Shown piece by piece: positions 34,040-40,910 of a stretch of DNA of 40,910 nucleotides (position 1 is its first letter; every line of letters starts with the position of its first letter). The DNA comes from Cytophagaceae bacterium (GTDB lineage: Bacteria > Bacteroidota > Bacteroidia > Cytophagales > Flexibacteraceae): positions 1 to 40,910 of the forward strand of contig JAIYDB010000049.1 of NCBI GenBank assembly GCA_027487695.1. The letters are read 5' to 3'. Below the pieces are notes generated by a model. The model was not told where the DNA came from, did no database searches, and saw only the letters and a list, made by a program, of their open reading frames with translations. Position numbers and translations under genes: made by a program.

Positions 34040-34297
34040 TAATTTGATTGCCTGTAAACATGTTAAAGTATTAAGTATCAAAAAAAAGTAAAGTTTAGTA
34101 TGTTACTACTTATATGAAAATAGTAATATTAATATATTGATAGTTAAGTGTTTGTGGGTTTTGCCTTTAATTCTGAGGGATTTTGTCTTAAAAATATTCT
34201 AATTACGCTAAAAGGTATGCGAAACAGTATTAACTTTACATGCGGTAAAAACGATTTTAATTACCAAATTTTAATATCGGTACGTATTCAGTAGTTA

Positions 34298-34954
34298 ATG
34301 GAGCCTATTACTTACGCAATAATTGAAGATCAGTCAATTTTCAGACAAGGATTAAAACTTGTCTTGGAGCCTGAAACTTATTTGCATTTGGTATGGGAGG
34401 CCGATAGTGGTTCTAAAGCACAACAAATTCTTGAGTTAGATAACGTGCCTGATATTTTGCTGTTAGATATCAAAATGAGAAACGGCGATGGTATTGAGCT
34501 TTTAAAATGGATTAAGGCAAATGAAATTAAGGTATCGGTAATTGTACTTACTATTTACGATGATGATGCCTATATGATGCATTTGCTTGAATTAGGCGCA
34601 AAGGGCTATTTGCTAAAAGATTCAAAGGCTGAAGAGATAATTGCGGCTATAAAAAAAGTAAAAGAAACAGGTCATTATTATTCTGAAAGAATCCAGAATT
34701 TAATGATTAATAAAATTACAGGCAGAAAGATATCTTTTACTCAATATAAACCAGATGTAAACCTAACTGAACGACAAAGAGAAATACTTATTCTTATTTG
34801 TCAAGAACTTACAACTGCTGAAATTGCTGTAAAATTGAACCTCAGCAAAAGGCGTGTTGAAAGTTTGCGACAAGAACTGCTTAACCTTGTAGGAGTAAGA
34901 AACACAGCAGGCCTTGTTGTGTATGCAATTAAGAGGGGTTACTTTTTCGGTTAA
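34298..34954 (+). CDS. Orphan NarL/FixJ-type response regulator
   Basis: The product is 218 residues. The receiver domain shows IIEDQSIFRQGLK (acidic residues 10-11), the phospho-acceptor Asp57 in ILLLDIKM, the VLTIYDDD switch and Lys in YLLKDSKAEE. The output domain (about 150-215) is a LuxR/NarL helix-turn-helix, LTERQREILILICQELTTAE, then LSKRRVESLRQELLN. These proteins usually work with a histidine kinase; none is adjacent, so the partner must lie elsewhere. The upstream region is long and contains a possible phased operator pair. No terminator with a T run follows on this strand. Confidence 0.92.
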   Translation: MEPITYAIIEDQSIFRQGLKLVLEPETYLHLVWEADSGSKAQQILELDNVPDILLLDIKMRNGDGIELLKWIKANEIKVSVIVLTIYDDDAYMMHLLELGAKGYLLKDSKAEEIIAAIKKVKETGHYYSERIQNLMINKITGRKISFTQYKPDVNLTERQREILILICQELTTAEIAVKLNLSKRRVESLRQELLNLVGVRNTAGLVVYAIKRGYFFG

Positions 34955-34985
34955 CAAAAAAAGAGCTTGTTGTTAAACAAGCTCT
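34954..34985 (-). terminator. Rho-independent terminator of the acyl-CoA dehydrogenase gene
   Basis: AGAGCTTGTT (34962-34971) pairs with AACAAGCTCT (34976-34985) around a four-base loop. On the minus strand it is followed by a seven-T run (plus-strand A at 34955-34961). It lies directly after the convergent response-regulator stop. Confidence 0.85.
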
Positions 34986-35010
34986 CATTCTTCATAGCCT
35001 TTTTTAGGTG

Positions 35011-36177
35011 TTACTTAAGTATTGCGCGGCTAATTACAAGCTTCTGAATTTCAGAAGTGCCTTCGCCAATTGTGCAAAGCTTAGAATCGCGGTAGAACTT
35101 TTCTACGGGGAAATCTTTGATATAACCGTAACCACCGAATATTTGAACAGCTTCATTAGCTACTCTTACGCAAACTTCAGATGCGTAGTATTTAGCCATT
35201 GCACTTTCAAGATTTACGTTATTGCCATCGTTCTTAAGCGCGGCAGCACGGTAGGTTAGTAATTCCGCGGCATCAATTTCTGTAGCCATATCAGCTAACT
35301 TGAACGATATTGCTTGGAAAGAACTAATAGGCTTATTGAATTGGTGGCGTTCTTTGCTGTACTGAAGTGCAGCATCGTAAGCACCATAGGCAATACCTAA
35401 AGAAAGTGCAGCAATAGAAATTCTGCCGCCATCTAAAACCTTCATTGATTGGATAAAGCCTTCGCCAACCTCGCCAATAACTTGGCTATTGTGTACGCGG
35501 CAGTTATCGAAAATCATTTCGCAGGTTTCGCTTGCGCGCATGCCTAGCTTATCTTCTTTCTTGCCTCCACTAAAACCTGGGGTACCACGTTCAACTATGA
35601 AAGCAGTCATTCCATGGCTATCGCCAACTTCGCCAGTGCGAACAATAACAACAGCAACATCGCCACTTTTACCATGGGTAATGAAGTTTTTTGCTCCATT
35701 GATTACCCAATAGTCACCATCTTTGTAAGCAGTGGTACGCATATTACCAGCGTCTGAACCAGTGTTAGGCTCTGTTAAGCCCCAAGCACCAATCCATTCA
35801 GCAGTAGCAAGTTTTGGTAAGTACTTACGCTTTTGTTCTTCGTTTGCGTGTTGTAAAATATGACCAGTGCACAATGAGTTGTGTGCGGCCATTGATAATG
35901 AAATTGAAGGATCTACTCTGCCCAGTTCAGCAATTGCTGTAACATATTCCAAATAGCCAAATCCACTACCGCCGTATTCTTGAGGAACCAAAACGCCCAT
36001 TAGGCCAAGATCTCCCAACTTCTTCATTAATTGAACGGGAAATTCTTGACTTTCGTCCCATTCTCTTATAAAAGGTGCCATTTCACGTGCAGCAAAATTG
36101 CGCACCATCTCGGCAATCATTTTTTGATTTTCGGTAAAACCGAAAGTCATAGTACTTCCAGCAACTGCAGTTTCCAT
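35011..36177 (-). CDS. Acyl-CoA dehydrogenase
   Basis: The start at ATG 36177 gives 388 residues and matches family length. An in-frame TTG at 36201 lies at the predicted transcription start and is dismissed. Signatures are PQEYGGSGFGYLEYVTAIAE, WIGAWGLTEPNTGSDAGNMRT (here shown as AWGLTEPNTGSDAGNM), HQFNKPISSFQAISFKLADM and the C-terminal CTIGEGTSEIQKLVISRAIL. In that last segment the Glu of GEGTSEIQ is at the position of the catalytic base of short- and branched-chain enzymes. The flavoenzyme introduces a 2,3-double bond into an acyl-CoA, passing electrons to an electron-transfer flavoprotein. Substrate chain length is not determined. It stands alone with its own promoter and terminator. 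Confidence 0.93.
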   Translation of the reverse strand: METAVAGSTMTFGFTENQKMIAEMVRNFAAREMAPFIREWDESQEFPVQLMKKLGDLGLMGVLVPQEYGGSGFGYLEYVTAIAELGRVDPSISLSMAAHNSLCTGHILQHANEEQKRKYLPKLATAEWIGAWGLTEPNTGSDAGNMRTTAYKDGDYWVINGAKNFITHGKSGDVAVVIVRTGEVGDSHGMTAFIVERGTPGFSGGKKEDKLGMRASETCEMIFDNCRVHNSQVIGEVGEGFIQSMKVLDGGRISIAALSLGIAYGAYDAALQYSKERHQFNKPISSFQAISFKLADMATEIDAAELLTYRAAALKNDGNNVNLESAMAKYYASEVCVRVANEAVQIFGGYGYIKDFPVEKFYRDSKLCTIGEGTSEIQKLVISRAILK

Positions 36178-36204
36178 TAAAATAAATGTTGGTGTATTCA
36201 ATCA

Positions 36205-36235
36205 CGAAGGTAGCATTTTAGTTTTGCCTAGCAAA
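36205..36235 (-). promoter_or_regulatory. Promoter of the acyl-CoA dehydrogenase gene
   Basis: On the minus strand TTTG (plus 36232-36235) is followed by exactly 19 bases and TACCTTCG (plus 36205-36212; one mismatch to TAnnTTTG). Transcription would start near 36199, about 22 bases before the ATG at 36177. Confidence 0.55.
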
Positions 36236-36270
36236 AACTAACCTTCTAAATCCTTAAAATTAAGGTGTAT

Positions 36271-37158
36271 TTAACTAAAACTTACTTCTTCAACCAAGTT
36301 TACCAATCTGCTTATATCTGGAATTATTTCCATATTCTCGGCAAGATTTAAATCTTGGCCAACTACTTGGTAGCCAGTAAGTAATATCTGACTTTCTTTA
36401 AACAACTTACCCATTGTTTCTAAATAACCTTGTATTTCGCTCTGGTTTGGGGTTGTTGTGCAAATAGTTAACAGATATTGTGGGTTGTAAATTTTGTAGG
36501 CTTCATGTACATCTGAAATAGGTAATGATTGTCCTAAATAGATGCACCTATGACCTCTGCTTCTAATTATATACGATGCAAAAAGCAAACTAAGCTCATG
36601 TAGTTCGCCTTCTGGCAGGTACAACATAAACTTAGTGGCCCCTTCTTTCTTATTACCGAGCTGCCCATCAATAGCTACAATTAGCTTCTGTCTGATAAGA
36701 AGGGTAATAAAGTGTTCTTGCGCCGGATTTATTGATCCAGTTTGCCATAAGTAGCCTACTCTTATTAGGAATGGAAATACAACGTTGATCATTGTTTTTT
36801 CAAACCCGTGGTGAAGCATATTGGTATTGATCACCTTTTCGAAGCGGTCTTCTTCCAAATCGACCATGGCAATGGTTAATGCCTGAATCTGGTCTGGAAA
36901 TTTGTAATTACGTTCGGTAAGTGAAATTACCTCTTTGCTCATTTCATCTACACTCATATTAGCAATCTTGCTAATCTTGTAGCCATTTTCATTGAGCAAA
37001 GAAATATTAAGGACCAGTTTAAGGTCCTCATCGTCGTACAAACGAATGTTTGAGTCAGTTCTGCTAGGCTTTAAGATATTATAGCGTTGTTCCCAAATAC
37101 GTAAAGTATGGGCCTTAATACCTGAAAGATGCTCTAAATCCTTTATAGAATAACTCAT
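36271..37158 (-). CDS. MerR-family regulator with B12-binding domain (CarH/LitR-like photoreceptor)
   Basis: The product is 295 residues. Residues 1-70 are a MerR helix-turn-helix (KDLEHLSGIKAHTLRIWEQR, then RTDSNIRLYDDEDL). The middle helical part carries the exact W-x9-EH motif of CarH photoreceptors: Trp138, then Glu148-His149 in LWQTGSINPAQEH. The C-terminal Rossmann-like domain has ELHELSLLFA, where His187 is the expected lower cobalt ligand of an E-x-H-x-x-G motif; the glycine is Ser190 here. CarH proteins bind adenosylcobalamin, repress carotenoid genes in the dark and release DNA on light. The gene lies 35 bases downstream of a carotenoid-type enzyme on the same strand, which fits such a role. 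Light sensing is inferred, not shown. Confidence 0.8.
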   Translation of the reverse strand: MSYSIKDLEHLSGIKAHTLRIWEQRYNILKPSRTDSNIRLYDDEDLKLVLNISLLNENGYKISKIANMSVDEMSKEVISLTERNYKFPDQIQALTIAMVDLEEDRFEKVINTNMLHHGFEKTMINVVFPFLIRVGYLWQTGSINPAQEHFITLLIRQKLIVAIDGQLGNKKEGATKFMLYLPEGELHELSLLFASYIIRSRGHRCIYLGQSLPISDVHEAYKIYNPQYLLTICTTTPNQSEIQGYLETMGKLFKESQILLTGYQVVGQDLNLAENMEIIPDISRLVNLVEEVSFS

Positions 37159-37193
37159 TGTGTTAAATGTTTAATATAGATACTGTGATCTGA

Positions 37194-37895
37194 CTAACAA
37201 CTACCGAATAGTAATAACTTTAAATTGAGCGCTCCGAAGAAGCCAATCTGCATTAATAAAACTGGTAGGGCTAATGAGTTTTGTGTGTTTTGTTTGTGAC
37301 CTAATGTAAGTATACTGTTTAGTAGTACTGCTGTTAGAAACCAACCTATGTAGTTTTGAAATGGGATTATATTGTTATCCCAGCTCCAAAAATTTAGGTT
37401 TATTGCAACTGGTTCAATGAGTACATCTAATAAAGTAATACCTATAGAACCAGTAATAATTAGTATAAGTTTATTGTTTACGTTAAACTGTTGTAAAACC
37501 GAATTTGAACTGTAAACCATTAATATCCAATTTACTCCAATTAAAGGCGGAACATCTGCAATCTTAATTCCTAAAGCACCTTCATATTGATAGTTGCCAA
37601 AAATAAGACCCGTTTTTACGCCAATAAGTTCAACTAACCAGCCTATAACGCCCACTAATATTAGGCGTATAGCAAAACCTTTGGATTTTTCAGGGTTAGC
37701 TATTAACAACGCAGTTGCTGTAATAAGTAAGTGAAAGGGAACAAGGAATGTAAACCAATCGTTCCAAAATCCACAAAAAGAAAAACCACCTATCCCAACC
37801 ACATGCAAAATTGCAAGTACCCAAATGATATTATTTGGCTTGTTGAATGTTAGCAGGATTGGGTTAAGCACTTTATTTTGGTAGATACCGGTCAC
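37194..37895 (-). CDS. Carotenoid biosynthesis membrane protein (CruF-like)
   Basis: The product is 233 residues with about seven membrane helices. It is recognised as the carotenoid-synthesis/CruF family (PF04240) by WLVELIGVKTGLIFGNYQYE, then LGIKIADVPPLIGVNWILMVYS and LLDVLIEPVAINLNFWSW. CruF enzymes hydrate the psi end of acyclic or monocyclic carotenoids, giving the 1'-hydroxyl group of myxol- or saproxanthin-type pigments. The start is a GTG at 37895 because no ATG lies upstream of the first helix. It is the first gene of a probable two-gene unit with the CarH-like regulator. Its upstream region holds inverted repeats that may be operators. The exact reaction is not certain. Confidence 0.8.
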   Translation of the reverse strand: MTGIYQNKVLNPILLTFNKPNNIIWVLAILHVVGIGGFSFCGFWNDWFTFLVPFHLLITATALLIANPEKSKGFAIRLILVGVIGWLVELIGVKTGLIFGNYQYEGALGIKIADVPPLIGVNWILMVYSSNSVLQQFNVNNKLILIITGSIGITLLDVLIEPVAINLNFWSWDNNIIPFQNYIGWFLTAVLLNSILTLGHKQNTQNSLALPVLLMQIGFFGALNLKLLLFGSC

Positions 37896-37918
37896 TTTAT
37901 ATTTACGATTAACTATAT

Positions 37919-37968
37919 AACACTATGTGTTGTTTCTTGTTTAACTATTGACTTGGTAATTTAAACAA
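37919..37968. promoter_or_regulatory. Inverted repeats in the carotenoid gene / SDR divergent region
   Basis: Two inverted repeats are visible: AACAC-TAT-GTGTT (37919-37931), and TTGTTTAA (37937-37944) paired with TTAAACAA (37961-37968) 16 bases apart. The half-site TGTTTAA also occurs at 37168-37174, just upstream of the CarH-like gene. They are candidate binding sites for that regulator. Confidence 0.4.
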
Positions 37969-38038
37969 ATACTTTTGAGGTTTAAAAATGGAAGTGTTAA
38001 AATTTTAAATATAGTACTACCTTACCTTAAAATAATAA

Positions 38039-38794
38039 ATGATGAAGTTAGCTTTTATAACTGGCGCCACAAGTGGAATAGGTGCTGCAACCACTCAATT
38101 ATTGCTTGATTCTGGTCTATACAAGGTTATTGTTTGTGGGAGAAGAGCCAATAGACTAAAAGCTTGGACAGAGAATGAGGCTTATGCAGGCAAAGTTTAT
38201 GCACTATGTTTCGATGTAAGAAACGAATTAGAAGTAAAGACTGCAATTGATAGCCTTCCAGAAAATTGGAGAAATATTGATTTTCTTTTGAATAATGCAG
38301 GGAACGCTCACGGTTTGAGTGCCTTTCAGGATGGCGATACTGCAGATTGGGATGCTATGATGGACGGGAATGTGAAAGGCTTACTATATGTTAGTAAATA
38401 CATTGTACCCTTTATGATTGCGAGAAAGCAAGGCCATATTATCAATATAAGTTCAATTGCTGGAAAAGAAACGTATGCCAATGGTGCTGTTTATTGTGCA
38501 AGTAAGGCAGCAGTTGAGGCAATAACCAAGGGTATGCGGATTGATTTACTTCCTCATAATATAAAAGTAGGTAGTATAGCTCCTGGTATGCTTAATACTG
38601 AGTTTAGTTTAGTTCGTTTTAAGGGCGATAGTGAAAAAGCGGAATCAGTTTATAAAGGGATGGACCCTTTGGTTGCCGATGATATTGCAGAATTAATTTG
38701 GTTTATGATAACCCGCAAAAGCCATATCAATTTAGCAGATGTGCTTATTTTGCCAACAGCACAGGCTGCAGCTACAATTGTGAAAAGGGACTAG
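38039..38794 (+). CDS. Short-chain dehydrogenase, YdfG-like
   Basis: The product is 251 residues (a second ATG at 38042 would remove only one). It shows ITGATSGIGAATTQLL, Arg residues after the second strand (CGRRANRL) pointing to NADPH, LLNNAGNAHGLSAFQDGD, and the catalytic set INISSIAGKETYANGAVYCASK. The segment NAHGLSAFQDGDTADWDAMM is characteristic of the YdfG branch, NADP-dependent 3-hydroxy-acid (serine/allo-threonine) dehydrogenases. Mild substrate promiscuity is usual, so the physiological substrate is uncertain. It is divergent from the carotenoid gene and could share its control region. Confidence 0.85.
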   Translation: MMKLAFITGATSGIGAATTQLLLDSGLYKVIVCGRRANRLKAWTENEAYAGKVYALCFDVRNELEVKTAIDSLPENWRNIDFLLNNAGNAHGLSAFQDGDTADWDAMMDGNVKGLLYVSKYIVPFMIARKQGHIINISSIAGKETYANGAVYCASKAAVEAITKGMRIDLLPHNIKVGSIAPGMLNTEFSLVRFKGDSEKAESVYKGMDPLVADDIAELIWFMITRKSHINLADVLILPTAQAAATIVKRD

Positions 38795-38822
38795 TTTAAA
38801 TAATAATTGCCTTTATGCTACA

Positions 38823-38865
38823 AACTACGAAGCGGAATTGCCGTAGGCAATTCCGCTTCGTAGTT
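38823..38865. repeat. Perfect 20-bp inverted repeat with three-base loop between convergent genes
   Basis: The 20 bases from 38823 to 38842 (beginning AACTACGAAGCGG) are exactly complementary to 38846-38865, with GTA as the loop. No T run follows on either strand. It separates the SDR gene from the convergent VOC gene. Confidence 0.8.
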
Positions 38866-38879
38866 GATATAAGCTTCCC

Positions 38880-39218
38880 TTATTCAGGTATTACAGAACC
38901 AAAGCCAAAGTGATTCCCGAAAGGGTCAACCATATTAAATTCGCGCATACCATAAGGCTGGTTTATTAACTCGGAAACCTCAATACCTTTTGCCTGGTAT
39001 TCAGCATGAACAGCATCTACATTTTCAGGTTCTAAGTAAACCATAGATACCGTTTGAGGTATTTCATTGCTATAATGAAAATCTATTCCTGAATGACCTA
39101 AAATTAGGTAATTGGGCATTTCGGCTACAATATTCCAATCTAGTTTTTCCCAAAAGGCTTTGGCTTCTGCTATTGAAGAGCAGTAAATAATTGGGGCAAT
39201 CGATTTAAAAGTGGTCAT
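38880..39218 (-). CDS. VOC (glyoxalase/bleomycin-resistance fold) family protein
   Basis: The product is 112 residues, a single-domain vicinal-oxygen-chelate protein. It has two beta-alpha-beta-beta-beta modules: FKSIAPIIYCSSIAEAKAFW, then YLILGHSGIDFHYS, and VYLEPENVDAVHAEYQAKGI followed by MREFNMVDPFGNHFGFG. The pattern REF...DP.GN...FG is typical of the bleomycin-resistance and glyoxalase branch. Such small proteins may bind antibiotics or metals, but residues for a specific activity cannot be assigned. It ends 14 bases from the perfect hairpin and is separated from the PorZ-like gene by 55 bases on the same strand. Confidence 0.85.
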   Translation of the reverse strand: MTTFKSIAPIIYCSSIAEAKAFWEKLDWNIVAEMPNYLILGHSGIDFHYSNEIPQTVSMVYLEPENVDAVHAEYQAKGIEVSELINQPYGMREFNMVDPFGNHFGFGSVIPE

Positions 39219-39273
39219 GAGGTTGTTAGGATTAAAATTGGTTGAGGTTAAAAACTAACCCAAATAACCCCAA

Positions 39274-40910
39274 TTATTCCACAACTGCAAACTTGCCAAC
39301 TAAAGTTTCAGTGCCTTCGTCGTCGCTGGCGTAAACTAGGTAAATACCTGTTTTGGCTCTGCGGTTGTTATAGTCTTTCAGGTTCCAACTAAAACCACCG
39401 CCATTGCTATTGCCTTCAAAAACTTTGCGTCCTGCAATATCTGTAATCTTTACTTGGCTATTCGCTGGCAAGCCTCTGATACCTAATAAGCCATTAAATT
39501 CAGGACGAACAGGATTAGGGTAAACTACTATTTCGTTACCATCAGCAGTTGGGTCTGTAGCATTATATCTAAAGCTAACTATACCATTTTCGGTAGAAAT
39601 AAAAACTTCGCCAGTTAATTTATTGATAGCTATATCAATGATATTGTTGCTAGGTAGCGGGCTATTATCAGTATTAAAAAACAGGATTGACCTTGAAATA
39701 TCCTTATCATAAAGGTAAACACCATTCCTTTTGGTTCCAAACCATTTTCTGCCTCCGCCGTCAATAGCAACAGCAGTAATTTGCTCTTCTTCCAATAATG
39801 GTCTGCCTTCAAAAATAGGTGTAATGGCATTGATTGGTTGGTTTGCAGAACGAGTAGCCGATGAAGGACTATAAAATACTGCCACACCAATATTAGTACC
39901 CACCCAAATGCTGCCATCAATATCTTTAGCCATATCGTTTACTGTTTCACTTGGTAAACCACCATTATTGGTCGCAGTATTTAAACTACGTTGAATGCCT
40001 TGGTCAGATACCACCCAAATACTAGCAGGTGAAGTACGGTTAGGGGCTATTCTTACCCACTTATCGTTATTATCAGCAACCAAAATATCAATTGGACATT
40101 CATAGCTATCTGCTGAATTATCGGGCGATTGTATTTCTGTAAACGACTTGTCTGAGAAGTTGTAACGATGCAAACCAGGCTTGCTAGTTCCTAAAGTAAA
40201 ATTACCAATGAATAATTGGTTTCTTAGGTCAATCGCTGTTGAGGTAATTCTAGTAAAACCCGGTTGGCTTAGTAAAGAATTTAATGTAGAGTTGCTTGGG
40301 AACGATTCGTCCCAGCGTTCATAACTGATTGTTCTACCGTTCCTATCAATATCTGAAATTAGCAAACCACCTCCCCATAAAGAAGCGTATAATTTTGTGC
40401 CACTAGCATTTGTATTGATATGCACACAGTCTTCAAAAAATGGTTTTGGTAATCGTTCAAAGTTAAAGTTTTGCCAACCTTCATCGCCAAGAATAGAATA
40501 GCCTGCCGTGTTTCCTAGCTTGTTATAAATAGCGGCCCCGTAACCACCTGCGGCAAAGGCAACTTTATTACTGTAAGGATGCATTTTTAATGCAGTCTTC
40601 ATAATAGGCGATTCAAACCGAACCGTATTTAGCCTCCCATTAACCAAATAGCCAGGCGTTTTAGTAAAGTCAGAAACCCAGATAGTGCCGTTGGCCTCTT
40701 GTGCTGCACTAAGCAGAATATAAAAGGAAGTATCGGTAAAGGACTTTGGAACAAAGTCTGAACCCATAGTAATGAGGTTATTATTATTACGCGCAAATAG
40801 ACTATCAGAACCAGCGTTTAAATTTTCAATTCTGCCTGTTAAATAGGGTAATTGAGCATTTTCTAACCTTCTCCCATTTTTACGATACAAAAAGCCGTTG
40901 CCACTATTCC
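39274..40910 (-). CDS. porZ: PorZ-like type IX secretion protein, 5' end outside the window
   Basis: The frame is open to the right window edge, and the first in-frame start-like codon (TTG at 40890) has open frame upstream, so the N-terminus is missing. The visible 545 residues are beta-propeller blades (for example DGSIWVGTNIGVAVFYSPSS, GGRKWFGTKRNGVYLYDKD, GEVFISTENGIVSFRYNATD). The C-terminal domain contains VVYPNPVRPEFNGLLGIRGL and KITDIAGRKVFEGNSNGGGF, ending KTGIYLVYASDDEGTETLVG. The exact YPNPVRP...IRGL arrangement is the hallmark of PorZ, a surface component of the T9SS attachment complex with PorU that helps anchor cargo to lipopolysaccharide. PorZ keeps its C-terminal domain uncleaved. 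Other T9SS genes are not seen here. Confidence 0.8.
   Translation of the reverse strand, partial: NSGNGFLYRKNGRRLENAQLPYLTGRIENLNAGSDSLFARNNNNLITMGSDFVPKSFTDTSFYILLSAAQEANGTIWVSDFTKTPGYLVNGRLNTVRFESPIMKTALKMHPYSNKVAFAAGGYGAAIYNKLGNTAGYSILGDEGWQNFNFERLPKPFFEDCVHINTNASGTKLYASLWGGGLLISDIDRNGRTISYERWDESFPSNSTLNSLLSQPGFTRITSTAIDLRNQLFIGNFTLGTSKPGLHRYNFSDKSFTEIQSPDNSADSYECPIDILVADNNDKWVRIAPNRTSPASIWVVSDQGIQRSLNTATNNGGLPSETVNDMAKDIDGSIWVGTNIGVAVFYSPSSATRSANQPINAITPIFEGRPLLEEEQITAVAIDGGGRKWFGTKRNGVYLYDKDISRSILFFNTDNSPLPSNNIIDIAINKLTGEVFISTENGIVSFRYNATDPTADGNEIVVYPNPVRPEFNGLLGIRGLPANSQVKITDIAGRKVFEGNSNGGGFSWNLKDYNNRRAKTGIYLVYASDDEGTETLVGKFAVVE

Larger units (their letters stand above)
33652..34297. 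other. 646-base gene-free region between murG and the response regulator
   Basis: This AT-rich stretch has no coding frame I would accept on either strand. It holds the murG terminator at 33736-33779, a perfect 12-bp palindrome AAAGTGCACTTT at 33992-34003, and a related AAAGTGCTTTTAAA site at 34026-34039. No tRNA or other RNA gene was recognised. Its length may reflect a decayed gene or a large regulatory region for the gene at 34298. Confidence 0.6.

Noticed and set aside
39630-39920. 96-residue minus-strand frame inside the PorZ-like gene
   Set aside because: It lies in a different frame of the same strand within conserved propeller coding sequence, with no independent support.

Overview
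The window comes from a member of the Bacteroidota, most likely a non-pathogenic environmental lineage. The evidence is several independent family signatures: a type IX secretion (T9SS) component and a T9SS cargo, DUF2723, DUF3857 and DUF4296 proteins, a LytTR membrane regulator, absence of Shine-Dalgarno sequences, and several promoters fitting the Bacteroidota sigma grammar TTTG-N19-TAnnTTTG. No tRNA, rRNA, CRISPR array or prophage was seen.

Left part (1-2370): small, poorly characterised genes and an IS200/RAYT-like Y1 transposase flanked on both sides by palindromic ACCCCGTAGGGGT repeats in mirror arrangement. Next (2500-14415) is a block of mostly single-gene units: a biotin carboxylase, a DUF2723 O-mannosyltransferase-like membrane protein, a T9SS-sorted serine hydrolase, a thioredoxin-NHL lipoprotein (NHLRC2-like), an autocleavable XRE-S24 repressor diverging from a small protein that looks like a detached Y-family polymerase little-finger domain, a membrane-anchored unknown, a DUF58 protein, a DUF4296 lipoprotein and an SDR oxidoreductase.

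From 14573 to 21883 lies a clear three-gene operon. It encodes a very long exported MORN-variant repeat protein, an exported DUF3857-transglutaminase with intact Cys-His-Asp, and a paralogue whose catalytic residues are gone. It has its own promoter and terminator. A phosphoglycerate-mutase-family phosphatase follows.

From 22635 to 29569 is a ribosomal protein operon: rplC, rplD, rplW, rplB, rpsS, rplV, rpsC, rplP, rpmC, rpsQ, rplN, rplX, rplE, rpsN. It begins at a textbook promoter with a structured leader and ends at a strong terminator. It lacks rpsJ at the front and everything after rpsN at the back. S3 carries a Gly/Arg/Asn-rich tail of about 70 residues, and a 156-base structured gap separates rplP and rpmC.

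The right part holds a LytTR membrane regulator, a DUF2306-like membrane protein, an isolated ftsW-murG pair, a 646-base gene-free stretch, an orphan NarL-type response regulator and an acyl-CoA dehydrogenase. After these come a probable light/B12-responsive module (CarH/LitR-like MerR regulator plus CruF-like carotenoid enzyme), an SDR oxidoreductase, a 20-bp perfect hairpin, a VOC-fold protein and the C-terminal part of a PorZ-like T9SS protein that runs off the window end.

The observations most worth following are the orphan little-finger protein beside a UmuD/LexA-like repressor, the MORN/transglutaminase/pseudo-transglutaminase operon, the CarH-carotenoid module, and the unusual RNA structures and S3 tail of the ribosomal operon. 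All functional calls are by recognition of motifs in the translated sequence; no database search was run.
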